Shown piece after piece: positions 37,580-50,640 of a DNA stretch of 64,000 nt. The DNA lies in the NCBI GenBank assembly GCA_003290165.1, contig QNQO01005884.1, forward strand, positions 1-64,000, in the 5' to 3' direction. The translations under genes were made by a program, and so were the position numbers. Source of the DNA: Berberis thunbergii. Lineage: Eukaryota > Streptophyta > Magnoliopsida > Ranunculales > Berberidaceae. Numbering within the stretch: the stretch's first letter is position 1; every line of letters begins with the position of its first letter. The notes under the pieces are model-generated. The model ran no database searches and was not told the DNA's origin. It worked only from the letters and a program-made list of their open reading frames with translations.

Positions 37580-38482
37580 CAATCTACGGACATTAGTCTC
37601 ATTCCTTTCGAGGTTTGCAAAACCTTTTCTATAGCTAATTCTTTCGTCAAAGGATTAGTCAAGTTCGCATCAGTTTGTACATGATCCAATCTCACAGCAC
37701 TAGTAGATAGAATTCTCTAACCGTACTGTGCTTACGACGTATTTGTCGTTATAATAACGATTCTGTATTTTTCGCAATAGCCGCGGTACTATAGTAATGG
37801 ATCAAGACAGCTGGAATCAGTCTTTCCCATAAAGGGATCTATGCTAGCAGGTTTCATAGCCAACCTGCTTATTCACTAGCCGTGGCTAGTGCAATCATTT
37901 CTGACTCCATCGTGGACTGTGCCAGAATGGTTTGTTTCTTTGATTTCCAAGAAACAGTTCCACCATCTATATTTAAAATATAGCCACTGGTGGCTTTGGA
38001 GTCATCTGAAAGGGTGTTCCAATCAGCAGAGCTATATCCTTCAAGGACAGTGGAAAACTTCTGTAATCTGAGGTTCTTAGTCCTCTTAAGGTACCTCATG
38101 ACCTTTTCAATTGCATCTACAAGGGATAAGGCTTCTTGAAAGTAATCCTCCTCGACTGAAAAAACATAGTAATCGAAGCCAAAGTTTTTAGAAGTTTGTA
38201 TCCGTTTACTTCTCTTAGGCTCAGATTCTGTGGTCTATCAGTTTCATTCATCCTTATCATAGGCACGTTATTTGAGGATGTACCCCCACTATTCCTCGAA
38301 ATAACCCCCATTATGCCTCGAAAATAAATGCAATTTATCTTTTCATGAATAATTCCTTGAGAAACACAAAAAATCTTCTCACAAAAAATCAGGATCCACA
38401 AAATTATTTTTAGCATGTATAAAATATACGCAAGCTTTCCATTAAGGAACTTTTGAATTTTGGTCCCTCTAACTATTATCAT
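37580..38482 (-). pseudogene. U7 Ty1-copia RNase H relic
   Basis: A 1-bp loss near 38142 (GAAAGTAATCC) separates 38482-38117 from the core frame 38099-37869. The core has YSSADWN, replacing the Asp of YSDADW, and ILNIDGGTVSW. It stops at the shared TAA. Confidence 0.85.
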
Positions 38483-38678
38483 AAACAGGTTTAGCCACTT
38501 TTTGAATGCATATTAAATTACGGTCCTTTTGCTAGATGAAGCAGAACGTGCATTCAAATGTTAAGGACTCACAAAATGAGAATATTGAATAAAATACCCA
38601 TTCTATTCACCTCGCTATTCTCATTTTCTTTTAAGTTCAAGTATCAACACAAAATATCATTAGAAACATACCTTAAAT

Positions 38679-39050
38679 TCAGCTTCTGAATTTTGCAAAC
38701 TTTGATGTAATCACCAAGCTATATTTGTGCATAAAAGAAACCTTTGGGAATTTAGTTGAACACTTAGATGGTAAAGGTTTCATTGCAAAAACAAGCAATA
38801 GCTTGAATTGTTCTAGATTTCCATCAACAAAAAAGATTAGATCCACCAACATCATCATCATGAGAGCACATCTTTTCCATAAGAATTCATGTCCTCTACC
38901 AAATAGTAAAACACTGAATACTAAATGAAGAAGATATAAAGATGTGGGTGACCCTTCACTCCTAAAAGCATTCATTGAATAAACAGCTAGCAATTCGTAA
39001 GGTACCAAATAGCTACTATGGATTTTACCTTCCGACCTTATCAAAATCAA
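38679..39050 (-). other. U7 copy of the 123-codon internal ORF
   Basis: Full 123 codons. Private changes are IRSEGKI, HLVFSVL and KVSFMHKY. Confidence 0.5.
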
Positions 39051-40844
39051 CTTTCCCTCATGCCCTAATCTTCAAATGTTAAAAAAATCAAACCATGTGC
39101 AAATCCGGCCAACTTATGGTTAGAGCAAAATCATTTAAACAGTGACATCAAGAAAAAAATTCACAGGTCGATCTATATACAAATGATTCCTTATATCCTC
39201 CTTATTTCAGTTTAACATCAAACATTTATTGTAAAATTTATCACAAAGTTTTCTTTTCATCATTAGTATTGAGAAATAGAAGCATACCCAATTTTCACAA
39301 TAGATCAATTATTGTTCTCACCAAAATAGACTGAATCATCCAAAGTGCATAACTTAATTATCATAGAACTGCATACCCATTATCTAAAGAGTGACATGCA
39401 TAGATGATATTGTTCACTTCTCACGAAATGTTCAAATGAAATTTATTGATTCAGATTTCATGATATTCCAACTCAGAAAGCCTAATAGAGCAACACTTTT
39501 ACTTAACATTCTATGAATTTTAACTTTAAATCATGGTGTTCTATTCATACATAATCTTCTCTAGTTAGTCCTCCATGGTTTTAGAGTCTAGACTACATTT
39601 TACATTGTCAACATGTGTACATGTATGTCAATCTCTAACTACGTTAATCATAATGTAAACTAATATGATTTCACAATATGGTTGTAAAGTCACCATAAAA
39701 ATATCTTTAAAAATACACAACATGGAAAACCACCATTATAGATAAAGATATCTGAAATTGTAAACGTAGTTGTAAAACTCTAAATCATGTGCATCTTTAA
39801 ATATAACCCTTTTTCCAAACTTTTCAAATGTTACTATGGGTTGTGTCCTTGCATAGATTCTACCATAACCAATTTATAGAATAAATAAATGGAGAAAATT
39901 GCTTCCAACCCAAATTTCACAAAAAAAACACTACTACCCAAGGATACATAAAAACAACAACCTAGCTACAAAGGTTATCCTTCCAAACCCAACAGTATTG
40001 AATAATCACATGCTTACAGGTAATGAAATCAAAATCTCCCTAGAAACACAGGGTATCATTTCAACCTAATCAATTTCATTACTTGTTCCATCTTCTTTCT
40101 GTATTTCCGTAATTTATATTATGGAAAATAAAGGGATCATTCTTTCAATCTTAGTCATGGCAGAAATAAAAAGGATAATGAAAACATAACATGTATAAAT
40201 TCTTTCTCGATAACATACTTGTTTTGTTATGGACATTGGCTAGTTCTTTAACCCACCATTCAACTAGAAATTAATCATATGAAATCACAAAATTTGATGA
40301 AAAATTCTCATTGAGCTACTTGATAGCCTCTTATAGTTGGCATAACTATTTTTCACATTAAACTATTTAGAAAACATGAGCATGGTCGTAACCAAATCAT
40401 TTTCAGATAATTGAGCTTCTTCACAATATGAATAAAACTAACATGCTTTCCTTTCGGAGCTGTAGTCATTCTACTTTTTTTTTTAGAAATATTTGCTCCA
40501 AACTATAGCTGAAACTCAATCTACAACTAAAGTAAGAAAATGGGTTAAACCTTTTGTTTGTTCAAAAGACCACCTCTTATGATCTGATGCCATTGAATAT
40601 ACAAATAAATGTATGACTATAATTTAAAAGCATGTATAATAGCAAAACACAAAGTGTTCTTCCGCAGAGGGAAATTAGTTTTTTTTTTTTTTTTTTTTTT
40701 TAGTAACGGCGGATCATAAGAATAGTAGTTCATCACTAATTTATATATAATTCACTTCATTAGCGATTAACTCAAGGCTTATGTGTGATCAAGTGTGTGC
40801 ATTCTTACAAAGAAAATTATGGCAGAAAGAATACGTTTTAAAAT
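39051..40844 (-). repeat. U7 internal leader, no gene
   Basis: Collinear with U5. It ends in the U8-type form (TACTGCAGAATAAGATTCAGAT) found next in U8-U10. T-tract at about 40678-40700. Confidence 0.7.
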
Positions 40845-41853
40845 TGTTGTTACTGCAGAATAAGATTCAGATAAAAAGTTAGGAACGAAAGTACCAATTT
40901 GTTCTTGGGTTGAGTCGCGGACTAGCTCGCTCTCTTTAAGACGTTTCGTGGCTCTGCCCAAGATTGTGCAAGTAGTGTACTAGTCCCGCCGTCCCCAGGA
41001 TTAAACAGCCCAGAATCTTTTCTGTCTCGTTCAATCAATTGCAAATTTGATGGACGGAAGAGTATCACCCTTACACACTTGTTTTTGCTCGGAATCATCA
41101 ATGCATTGTAAATAAATAAACAACACGAAAATTTCTTCTTTGATAGAAATGCAAAAACAAAACTAATTACAAAACGAAATCTCTCTTATTGCAAAAAGGA
41201 AGAACTCTTGTTTTGTTTTTCTCTTCTTTTTTTCTCATATATTCTAAACTCTAAGTTGTGTTGTATTTATAGTGATAATTGACATTCGTTAAAGAACGAA
41301 AATGCAGCTAGATTCGTAAAGAATGCAATTTAATAAATAAAACGTTTTTTTATAAACTAGAAAATGGAAAACATTTTGGCTTTGAGATGGATAAAAATCA
41401 TGTCTAGATCCTTTGACATAAAGGACGCAATAAAAACGTGAAGCAAAAAATCCGGCGCAACTCAAGGCAAAACGTGTGAAAGGAAGACGTCTAAGTACAT
41501 GGACATAATCCCGTCTCGATTAATTCCTTCTTCATAAATTCAAAATTTATTTTCATTTAAATAAAGTTGTAGCAAAAAGAATGGGTTGCTCTCTTAATGA
41601 CCCGATCGGACGGACGGATGGCGGCCGACGCGAGAGTCTATCTCTCCCCTCCTCACAAAAGTGTGGTAATCCGAAGGGGTCCAAGCCCAAGTCCTAACTA
41701 TCTCCTTGTAAACTCTAACACAAAGAGTTATATAGTTGATATGGGACTAATATTAGAGAGAGAGATCCAGAGACTAAAATCAGAAAGAGATCCAGGGTTC
41801 AAATCCAGGTTCACACCCATTTTCTTTTATTTTAAAAAGCCATATTTCCAAAA
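40845..41853 (-). repeat. U8 LTR
   Basis: 1009 bp. It carries the U8-U10 variants GGTAATCCGAAGGGG, GATGGACGG and AAGAGTATCACCC. The LTR start is mutated (TTTTGG for TGTTGG at 41853-41848). Confidence 0.82.
41264..41272 (-). promoter_or_regulatory. TATA box of the U8 LTR
   Basis: Minus strand ATCACTATAAATACAAC, about 580 bp into the LTR, is a textbook plant TATA box. The equivalents are intact in most LTRs (for example 14601-14609, 36369-36377, 51060-51068) and damaged in U5. It suggests where the ancestral element began its RNA; present activity is unknown. Confidence 0.65.
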
Positions 41854-41946
41854 ATCCCCCACTTGGATTTTTAAAACAATTTTCAACAATCCCCCACTCG
41901 GATTTAAAAACAATTTTCATCGATCCCCCACTTAGATTAAAAAACA
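41854..41946 (-). other. U8 triple polypurine tract
   Basis: Three copies; the middle reads CCGAGTGGGGG and the distal CTAAGTGGGGG. The CCGAGTGGGGG form is shared with U9 and U10. Confidence 0.8.
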
Positions 41947-42469
41947 ACTTTCATCGAGCATCTAAAAAAAATATAAGATTGTGCACAAACAAAAGTGTCT
42001 TTCGACTTGAACTCTTGCGTAGTGTTCATGCTTTAGATTATACTAGAGTAACTCGTAGTTTTGAACTCTTTCTCTAACAGACATTACACGCACAACCTTA
42101 CCAGGGTGAATTCTAAAAAGCCCGTGCTTTACGGCCATGCACGTATATCCTAGTATAGTGAAGGCTCTCAGAATTTTACTCACAAATTCCATAGGAAGCG
42201 GCTAAACTTCCACAATCACTTAGGCGAGTCTATCAAGAGTACTCTTGTAGCTAGGTATTCCACTCCACATAAAGTATAGACCTCATTAAGAGATTTTTTT
42301 TTAACTCATCCTACAATCACTTCAGAAATTCATGCTTTAATCTAGGAATGAGATTGCTATTTTGTCAGCATGATTCACATCATATCATTCACAACTTGTT
42401 AGTACCTATTAAACCTATTTCTTTTGATTTCCAGTCTATAGGTTGGGTTACCGTCATGAATAACTCAGC

Positions 42470-43166
42470 AATCTACAGACATTAGTCCAATTCCTTTCGA
42501 GGTTTGCAAAACCTTTTCTATAGCTAATCCTTTCGTCAAAGGATCAGCCAAGTTCGCATCAGTTCGTACATGATCCAATCTCACAGCACCAGTAGATAGA
42601 ATTCTTTAACCGTACTGTGCTTACGACGCATTTGTCGTTTCTTGTCGTTATAAGAACGGTTCTGTATTTTTCGCAATAGCCGCGGTACTATCGCAATGGA
42701 TCAAGACAGTTGGAATCAATCTTTCCCATAAAGGGATCTCTGCTAGCAGGTTTCTTAGCCAACCTGCTTATTCACTAGCCGTGGCTAGTGCAATCATTTC
42801 TGACTCCATCGTGGACTGTGCCAGAATGGTTTGTTTCTTTAATTTCCAAGAAACAGCTCCACCAGCTATATTGAAAATATAGCCACTGGTGGCTTTGGAG
42901 TCATCTGAAAGGGTGTTCCAATCAGCATCGCTATATCCTTCAAGGACAGTGGAAAACTTCAGTAATCTAAGGTTCTTAGTCCTCTTAAGGTACCTCACGA
43001 CCTTTTCAATTGTATCTATAGAGGATAAGGCTTCTTGAAAGCTAATCCTCCTCGACTGAAAAAACATAGTAATCGGAGCCAAAGTTTTTAGAAGTTTATA
43101 TCCGTTTACTTCTCTTAGGCTCAGATTTTGTGGTCTATCAGTTTCATTCATCCTTATCATAGGCAC
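42470..43166 (-). pseudogene. U8 Ty1-copia RNase H relic
   Basis: Open from 43166 to the shared TAA at about 42768, with LLKFSTVLEGYSDADWN and SWKLKKQTILAQ. A lost A near 43199 cuts the N-terminal part off from the segment further upstream. Confidence 0.87.
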
Positions 43167-43577
43167 GTTATTTGAGGATGTACCCCCACTATTCCTCGAA
43201 TAACCCCCACTGTGCCTAAAAATAAATGCAATTTATCTTTTCATGAATAATTCCTTGAGAAACACAAAAAGTCTACTCACAAAAAATCAGGATCCACAAA
43301 ATTATTTTTAGCATGTATAAAAATATACGTAAGCTTTTCATTAAGGAACTTTTGAATTTCGGTCCCTCTAACTATTGTCATAAACAGGTTTATCCACTTT
43401 TTGAATGCATATTAAATTACGGTCCTTTTGCTAGCTGAAGCAGACCGTGCATTCAAATGTTAAGGACTCACATAATGAGAATATTGAATAAAATACCCAT
43501 TCTATTCACCTCGCTATTCTCATTTTCTTTTAAGTTCAAGTATCAACACAAAATATCATTAGAAACATACCTTAAAT

Positions 43578-43949
43578 TCAGCTTCTGAATTTTGCAAACT
43601 TTGATGTAATCACCAAGCTATATTTGTGCATAAAAGGAACCTTTGGGAATTTAGTTGAACACTTAGATGGTAAAGGTTTCATTGCAAAAACAAGCAATAG
43701 CTTGAATTGTTCTAGATTTCCATCAACAAAAAAGATTAGATCCACCAACGTCATCATCATGAGAGCACATCTTTTCCATAAGAATTCATGTCCTCTACCA
43801 AATAGTAAAACATTGAATACTAAATGAAGAAGATATAAAGATGTGGGTGACCCTTCACTCCTAAAAGCATTCATTGAATAAACAGCTAGCAATTCGTAAG
43901 GCCCCAAATAGCTACTATGGATTTTACCTTCCAACCTTATCAAAATCAA
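43578..43949 (-). other. U8 copy of the 123-codon internal ORF
   Basis: Full length. Private: SSYLGPYELL. Shared with U9: MMMTLVDL. Confidence 0.5.
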
Positions 43950-45741
43950 CTTTCCCTCATGCCCTAATCTTCAAATGTTAAAAAAATCAAACCATGTGAA
44001 AATCCGGCCAACTTATGGTTAGAGCAAAATCATTTAAACAGTGACATCAAGAACAAAATTCACAGGTCGATCTATATACAAATGATTCCTTATATCCTCC
44101 TTATTTCAGTTTAACATCAAACATTTATTGTAAAATTAATCACAAAGTTTTCTTTCCATCATTAGTATTGAGAAATAGAAGCATACCCAATTTTCACAAT
44201 AGATCAATTATTGTTCTCACCAAAATAGACTGAATCATCCAAAGTGCATGACATAATTATCATAGAATTGCATACTCATTATCTAAAGAGTAACATGCAT
44301 AGATGATATTGTTCACTTCTCACGAAATGTTCAAATGGAATTTATTGATTCAGATTTCATGATATTCCAACTCAGAAAGCCTAATAGAGCAGCACTTTTA
44401 ATTAACATTCTATGAATTTTAACTTTAAATCATGGTGTTCTATTCATACATAATCTCCTCTAGTTAGTCCTCCATGGTTTTAGAGTCTAGACTACATTTT
44501 ACATTGTCAACATGTGTACATGTATGTCAATCTCTAACTACGTTAATCATAATGTAAACTAATATGATTTCACAATATGGTTGTAAAGTCTCCATAAAAA
44601 TATCTTTAAAAATACGCAACATGAAAAACCACCATTATAGATAAAGATATCTGAAATTGTAAACGTAGTTGTAAAACTCTAAATCATGTACATCTTTAAA
44701 TATAACCCTTTTTCCAAACTTTTCAAATGTTACTATGGGTTGTGTCCTTGCATAGATTCTACCATAACCAATTTATAGAATAAATAAATGGAGAAAAATT
44801 GCTTCCAACCCAATTTCACAAAAAAAACACTACTACCCAAGGATACATAAAAACAACAACCTAGCTACAAAGGTTATCCTTCAAACCCAACAGTATTGAA
44901 TAATCACATGCTTACAGGTAATGAAATCAAAATCTCCCTAGAAACACAGGGTATCATTTCAACCTAATCAATTTCATTATTTGTTCCATCTTCTTTCTAT
45001 ATTTCCGTAATTTATATTATGAAAAATAAAGGGATCATTCTTTCAATCTTAGTCATGGCAGAAATAAAAAGGATAATGAAAACATAACATGTATAAATTC
45101 TTTTTCGATAACATACTTGTTTTGTTATGGACATTGGCTAGTTCTTTAACCCACCATTCTACTAGAAATTAATCATATGAAATCACAAAATTTGATGAAA
45201 AATTCTCGTTGAGCTACTTGATAGCCTCTTATAGTTGGCATAACTATTTTTCACATTAAACTATTTAGAAAACATGAGCATGGTCGTAACCAAATCATTT
45301 TCAGATAATTGAGCTTCTTCACAATATGAATAAAACTAACATGCTTTCCTTTCGGAGCTGTAGTCATTCTCCTTTTTTTTTTTAGAAATATTTGCTCCAA
45401 ACTATAGCTGAAACTCAATCTACAACTAAAGTGAAGAAAATGGGTTAAACCTTTTGTTCTGTTCAAAAGACCACCTCTTATGATCTGATGCCATTGAATA
45501 TACAAATAAATGTATGACTATAATTTAAAAGCATGTATAAAAGCAAAACACAAGTGTTCTTCCGCAGAGGGAAATTAGTTTTTTTTTTTTTTTTTTTTAG
45601 TAACGGCGGATCATAAGAATAATAGTTCATCACTAATTTATATATAATTCACTTCATTAGCGATTAACTCAAGGCTTATGTGTGATCAAGTGTGTGCATT
45701 CTTACAAAGAAAATTATGGCAGAAAGAATACGTCTTAAAAT
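43950..45741 (-). repeat. U8 internal leader, no gene
   Basis: Near-identical to the U9 leader, including TTTTTAGAAATATTTGCTCC near 45380. T-tract 45580-45598. Confidence 0.7.
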
Positions 45742-46749
45742 TGTTGTTACTGCAGAATAAGATTCAGATAAAAAGTTAGGAACGAAAGTACCAATTTGTT
45801 CTTGGGTTGAGTCGCGGACTAGCTCGCTCTCTTTAAGACGTTTCGTGGCTCTGCCCAAGATTGTGCAAGTAGTGTACTAGTCCCGCCGTCCCCAGGATTA
45901 AACAGCCCAGAATCTTTTCTGTCTCGTTCAATCAATTGCACATTTGATGGACGAAAGAGTATCACCCTTACACACTTGTTTTTGGTCGGAATCATCAATG
46001 CATTGTAAATAAATAAACAACACGAAAATTTCTTCTTTGATAGAAATGCAAAAACAAAACTAATTACAAAACGAAATCTCTCTTATTGCAAAAAGGAAGA
46101 ACTCTTGTTTTGTTTTTCTCTTCTTTTTTTCTCATATATTCTAAACTCTAAGTTGTGTAGTATTTATAGTGATAATTGACATTCGTTAAAGAACGAAAAT
46201 GCAGCTAGATTCGTAGAGAATGCAATTTAATAAATAAAATGTTTTTTATTAACTAGAAAATGGAAAACATTTTGGCTTTGAGATGGATAAAAATCATGTC
46301 TAGATCCCTTGACATAAAGGACGCAATAAAAACGTGAAGCAAAAAAACCGGCGCAACTCAAGGCAAAACGTGTGAAAGGAAGACGTCTAAGTACATGGAC
46401 ATAATCCCGTCTCGATTAATTCCTTCTTCATAAATTCAAAATTTATTTTCATTTAAATAAAGTTGTAGCAAAAAGAATGGGTTGCTCTCTTAATGACCCA
46501 ATCAGACGGACGGACGGCTGCCGGCGCGAGAGTCTATCTCTTCGCTCTTCACAAAAGTGTGGTAATCCGAAGGGGTCCAAGCCCAAGTCCTAACTATCTC
46601 CTTATAAACTCTAACACAAAGAGTTATATAGTTGATATGGGACTAATATTAGAGAGAGAGATCCAGAGACTAAAATCAGAAAGAGATCCAGGGTTCAAAT
46701 CCAGGTTCACACCCATTTTCTTTTATTTTAAAAAGCCATATTTCCAACA
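45742..46749 (-). repeat. U9 LTR
   Basis: 1008 bp, U8-U10 type. Private TTCGCTCTTCAC replaces CCCCTCCTCAC after the GC-rich block. Confidence 0.82.
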
Positions 46750-46842
46750 ATCCCCCACTTGGATTTTTAAAAAAAATTTCAACAATCCCCCACTCGGATT
46801 TAAAAACAATTTTCATCGATCCCCTACTTGGATTAAAAAACA
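46750..46842 (-). other. U9 triple polypurine tract
   Basis: Three copies; the distal reads AAGTAGGGGAT (one G lost to A). Confidence 0.8.
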
Positions 46843-47366
46843 ACTTTCATCGAGCAATCTAAAAAAAATATAAGATTGTGCACAAACAAAAGTGTCTTTC
46901 GACTTGAACTCTTGCGTAGTGTTCATGCTTTAGATTATACTAGAGTAACTCGTAGTTTTGAACTCTATCTCTAACAGAAATTACACGCACAACCTTACCA
47001 GGGTGAATTCTAAAAAGCCCGTGCTTTACGGCCATGCACGTATATCCTAGTATAGTGAAGGCTCTCAAAATTTTGTTCACAAATTCCATAGGAAGCGGCC
47101 AAACTTCCACGATCACTTAGGTGAGTCTATCAAGAGTACTCTTGTAGCTAGGTACTCCACTCCACATAGAGTATAGAACTCATTCAGAGAATTTTTTTTT
47201 AACTCATCCTACAATCGCTTCAGGAATTCATGCTTTAATCTAGGAATGAGATTGCTATTTTGTCAGCATGATTCACATCATATCATTCACAACTTGTTAT
47301 TACCTATTAAACCTATTTCTTTTGATCTCAAGTCTATAGGTTGGGTTACTATCATGAATAACTCAG

Positions 47367-48109
47367 CAATGTACGGACATTAGTCCAATTCCTTTCGAGG
47401 TTTGCAAAACCTTTTCTATAGTTAATCCTTTCGTCAAAGGATCAGCCATGTTCGCATCAGTTCGTACATGATCCAATCTCACAGCACCAGTAGATAGAAT
47501 TCTCTAACCGTACTGTGCTTACGACGCATTTGTCGTTTCTTGTCGTTATAAGAACGGTTGTGTATTTTTCGCAATAGCCGCGGTACTATCGCAATGGATC
47601 AAGACAGTTGGAATCAATCTTTCCCATAAAGGGATCTCTGCTAGCAGATTTCTTAGCCAACCTGATTATTCACTAGCCGTGGCTAGTGCAATCATTTCTG
47701 ACTCCATCGTGGAATGTGAAAGAAAGGTTTGTTTCTTTAATTTCCAAGAAACAGCTCCACCAGCTATATTGAAAATATAGCCACTGGTGGCTTTGGAGTC
47801 ATCTGAAAGGGTGTTCCAATCAGCATCGCTATATCCTTCAAGGACAGTGGAAAACTTCAGTAATCTAAGGTTCTTAGTCCTCTTAAGGTACCTCATGACC
47901 TTTTCAATTGCATCTATAGAGGATAAGGCTTCTTGAAAGCTAATCCTCCTCGACTGAAAAAACATAGTAATCGGAGCCAAAGTTTTTAGAAGTTTATATC
48001 CGTTTACTTCTCTTAGGCTCAGATTTTGTGGTCTATCAGTTTCATTCATCCTTATCATAGGCACGTTATTTGAGGATGTACCCCCACTATTCTTCAAAAT
48101 AACCCCCAC
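47367..48109 (-). pseudogene. U9 Ty1-copia RNase H relic
   Basis: 147 codons open from 48109 to the shared TAA at 47666. FLSHSTMESEM replaces ILAQSTMESEM through several nearby substitutions at 47712-47725. Confidence 0.87.
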
Positions 48110-48477
48110 TGTTCCTAAAAAATAAATGCAATTTATCTTTTCATGAATAATTCCTTGAGAAACACAAAAAGTCTACTCAGAAAAAAACAGGATCCACAAA
48201 ATTATTTTTAGAATGTATAAAATATACGTAAGCTTTTCATTAAGGAACTTTTGAATTTCGGTCCCTCTAACTATTGTCATAAACAGGTTTATCCACTTTT
48301 TGAATGCATATTAAATTACGGTCCTTTTGCTAGCTGAAGCAGACCGTGCATTCAAATGTTAAGGACTCACATAATGAGAATATTGAATAAAATACCCATT
48401 CTATTCACCTTGCTATTCTCATTTTCTTTAAAGTTCAAGTATCAACACAAAATATCATTAGAAAACATACCTTAAAT

Positions 48478-48849
48478 TCAGCTTCTGAATTTTGCAAAGT
48501 TTGATGTAATCACCAAGCTATATTTGTGCATAAAAGGAACCTTTGGGAATTTAGTTGAACACTTAGATGGTAAAGGTTTCATTGCAAAAACAAGCAATAG
48601 CTTGAATTGTTCTAGATTTTCACCAACAAAAAAGATTAGATCCACCAACGTCATCATCATGAGAGCACATCTTTTCCATAAGAATTCATGTCCTCTACCA
48701 AATAGTAAAACATCGAATACTAAATGAAGAAGATATAAAGATGTGGGTGACCCTTCACTCCTAAAAGCATTCATTGAATAAACAGCTAGCAATTCGTAAG
48801 GCACCAAATAGCTATTATGGATTTTACCTTCCAACCTTATCAAAATCAA
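48478..48849 (-). other. U9 copy of the 123-codon internal ORF
   Basis: Full length. Private: KIHNSYL, HLVFDVL, FFVGENLEQ. Confidence 0.5.
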
Positions 48850-50640
48850 CTTTCCCTCATGCCCTAATCTTCAAATGTTAAAAAAATCAAACCATGTGAA
48901 AATCCGGCCAACTTATGGTTAGAGCAAAATCATTTAAACAGTGACATCAAGAACAAAATTCACAGGTCGATCTATATACAAATGATTCCTTATATCCTCC
49001 TTATTTCAGTTTAACATCAAACATTTATTGTAAATTAATCACAAAGTTTTCTTTCCATCATTAGTATTGAGAAATAGAAGCATACCCAATTTTCACAATA
49101 GATCAATTATTGTTCTCACCAAAATAGACTGAATCATCCAAAGTGCATAACATAATTATCATAGAACTGCATACTCATTATCTAAAGTGTAACATGTATA
49201 GATGATATTGTTCACTTCTCACGAAATGTTCAAGTGGAATTTATTGATTCAGATTTCATGATATTCCAACTCAGAAAGCCTAATAGAGCAGCACTTTTAA
49301 CTAACATTCTATGAATTTTAACTTTAAATCATGGTGTTCTATTCATACATAATCTCCTCTAGTTAGTCCTCTATGGTTTTAGAGTCTAGACTACATTTTA
49401 CATTGTCAACATGTGTACATGTATGTCAATCTCTAACTATGTTAATCATAATGTAAACTAATATGATTTCACAATATGGTTGTAAAGTCACCATAAAAAT
49501 ATATTTAAAAATACACAACATGGAAAACCACCATTATAGATAAAGATATCTGAAATTGTAAACGTAGTTGTAAAACTCTGAATCATGTGCATCTTTAAAT
49601 ATAACCCTTTTTCCAAACTTTTCAAATGTTACTATGGGTTGTGTCCTTGCATAGATTCTACCATAACCAATTTATAGAATAAATAAATGGAGAAAGTTGC
49701 TTCCAACCCAATTTCACAAAAAAAACACTACTACCCAAGGATAAATAAAAACAACAACCTAGCTACAAAGGTTATCCTTCCAAACCCAACAGTATTGAAT
49801 AATCACATGCTTACAAATAATGAAATCAAAATCTCCCTAGAAACACAGGGTATCATTTCAACCTAATCAATTTCATTACTTGTTCCATCTTCTTTCTATA
49901 TTTCCGTAATTTATATTATGGAAAATAAAGGGATCATTCTTTCAATCTTAGTCATTGCAGAAATAAAAAGGATAATGAAAACATAACATGTATAAATTCT
50001 TTCTCGATAACATACTTGTTTTGTTATGGACATTGGCTAGTTCTTTAACCCACCATTCAACTAGAAATTAATCATATGAAATCACAAAATTTGATGAAAA
50101 ATTTTCGTTGAGCTACTTGATAACCTCTTATAGTTGGCATAACTATTTTTCACATTAATCTATTTAGAAAACATGAGCATGGTCGTAACCAAATCATTTT
50201 CAGATAATTGAGCTTATTCACAATATGAATAAAACTAACATGCTTTCCTTTCGGAGCTGTAGTCATTCTACTTTTTTTTTTTAGAAATATTTGCTCCAAA
50301 CTATAGCTGAAACTCAATCTACAACTAAAGTGAAGAAAATGGGTTAAACCTTTTGTTCTGTTCAAAAGACCACCTCTTATGATCTGATGCCATTGAATAT
50401 ACAAATAAATGTATGACTATAATTTAAAAGCATGTATAAAAGCAAAACACAAAGTGTTCTTCCGCAGAGGGAAATTAGTTTTTTTTTTTTTTTTTTTAGT
50501 AACGGCGGATCATAAGAATAATAGTTCATCACTAATTTATATATAATTCACTTCATTAGCGATTAACTCAAGGCTTATGTGTGATCAAGTGTGTGCATTC
50601 TTACAAAGAAAATTATGGCAGAAAGAATACGTCTTAAAAT
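48850..50640 (-). repeat. U9 internal leader, no gene
   Basis: Collinear with U8, with scattered single-base differences. T-tract 50480-50497. Confidence 0.7.
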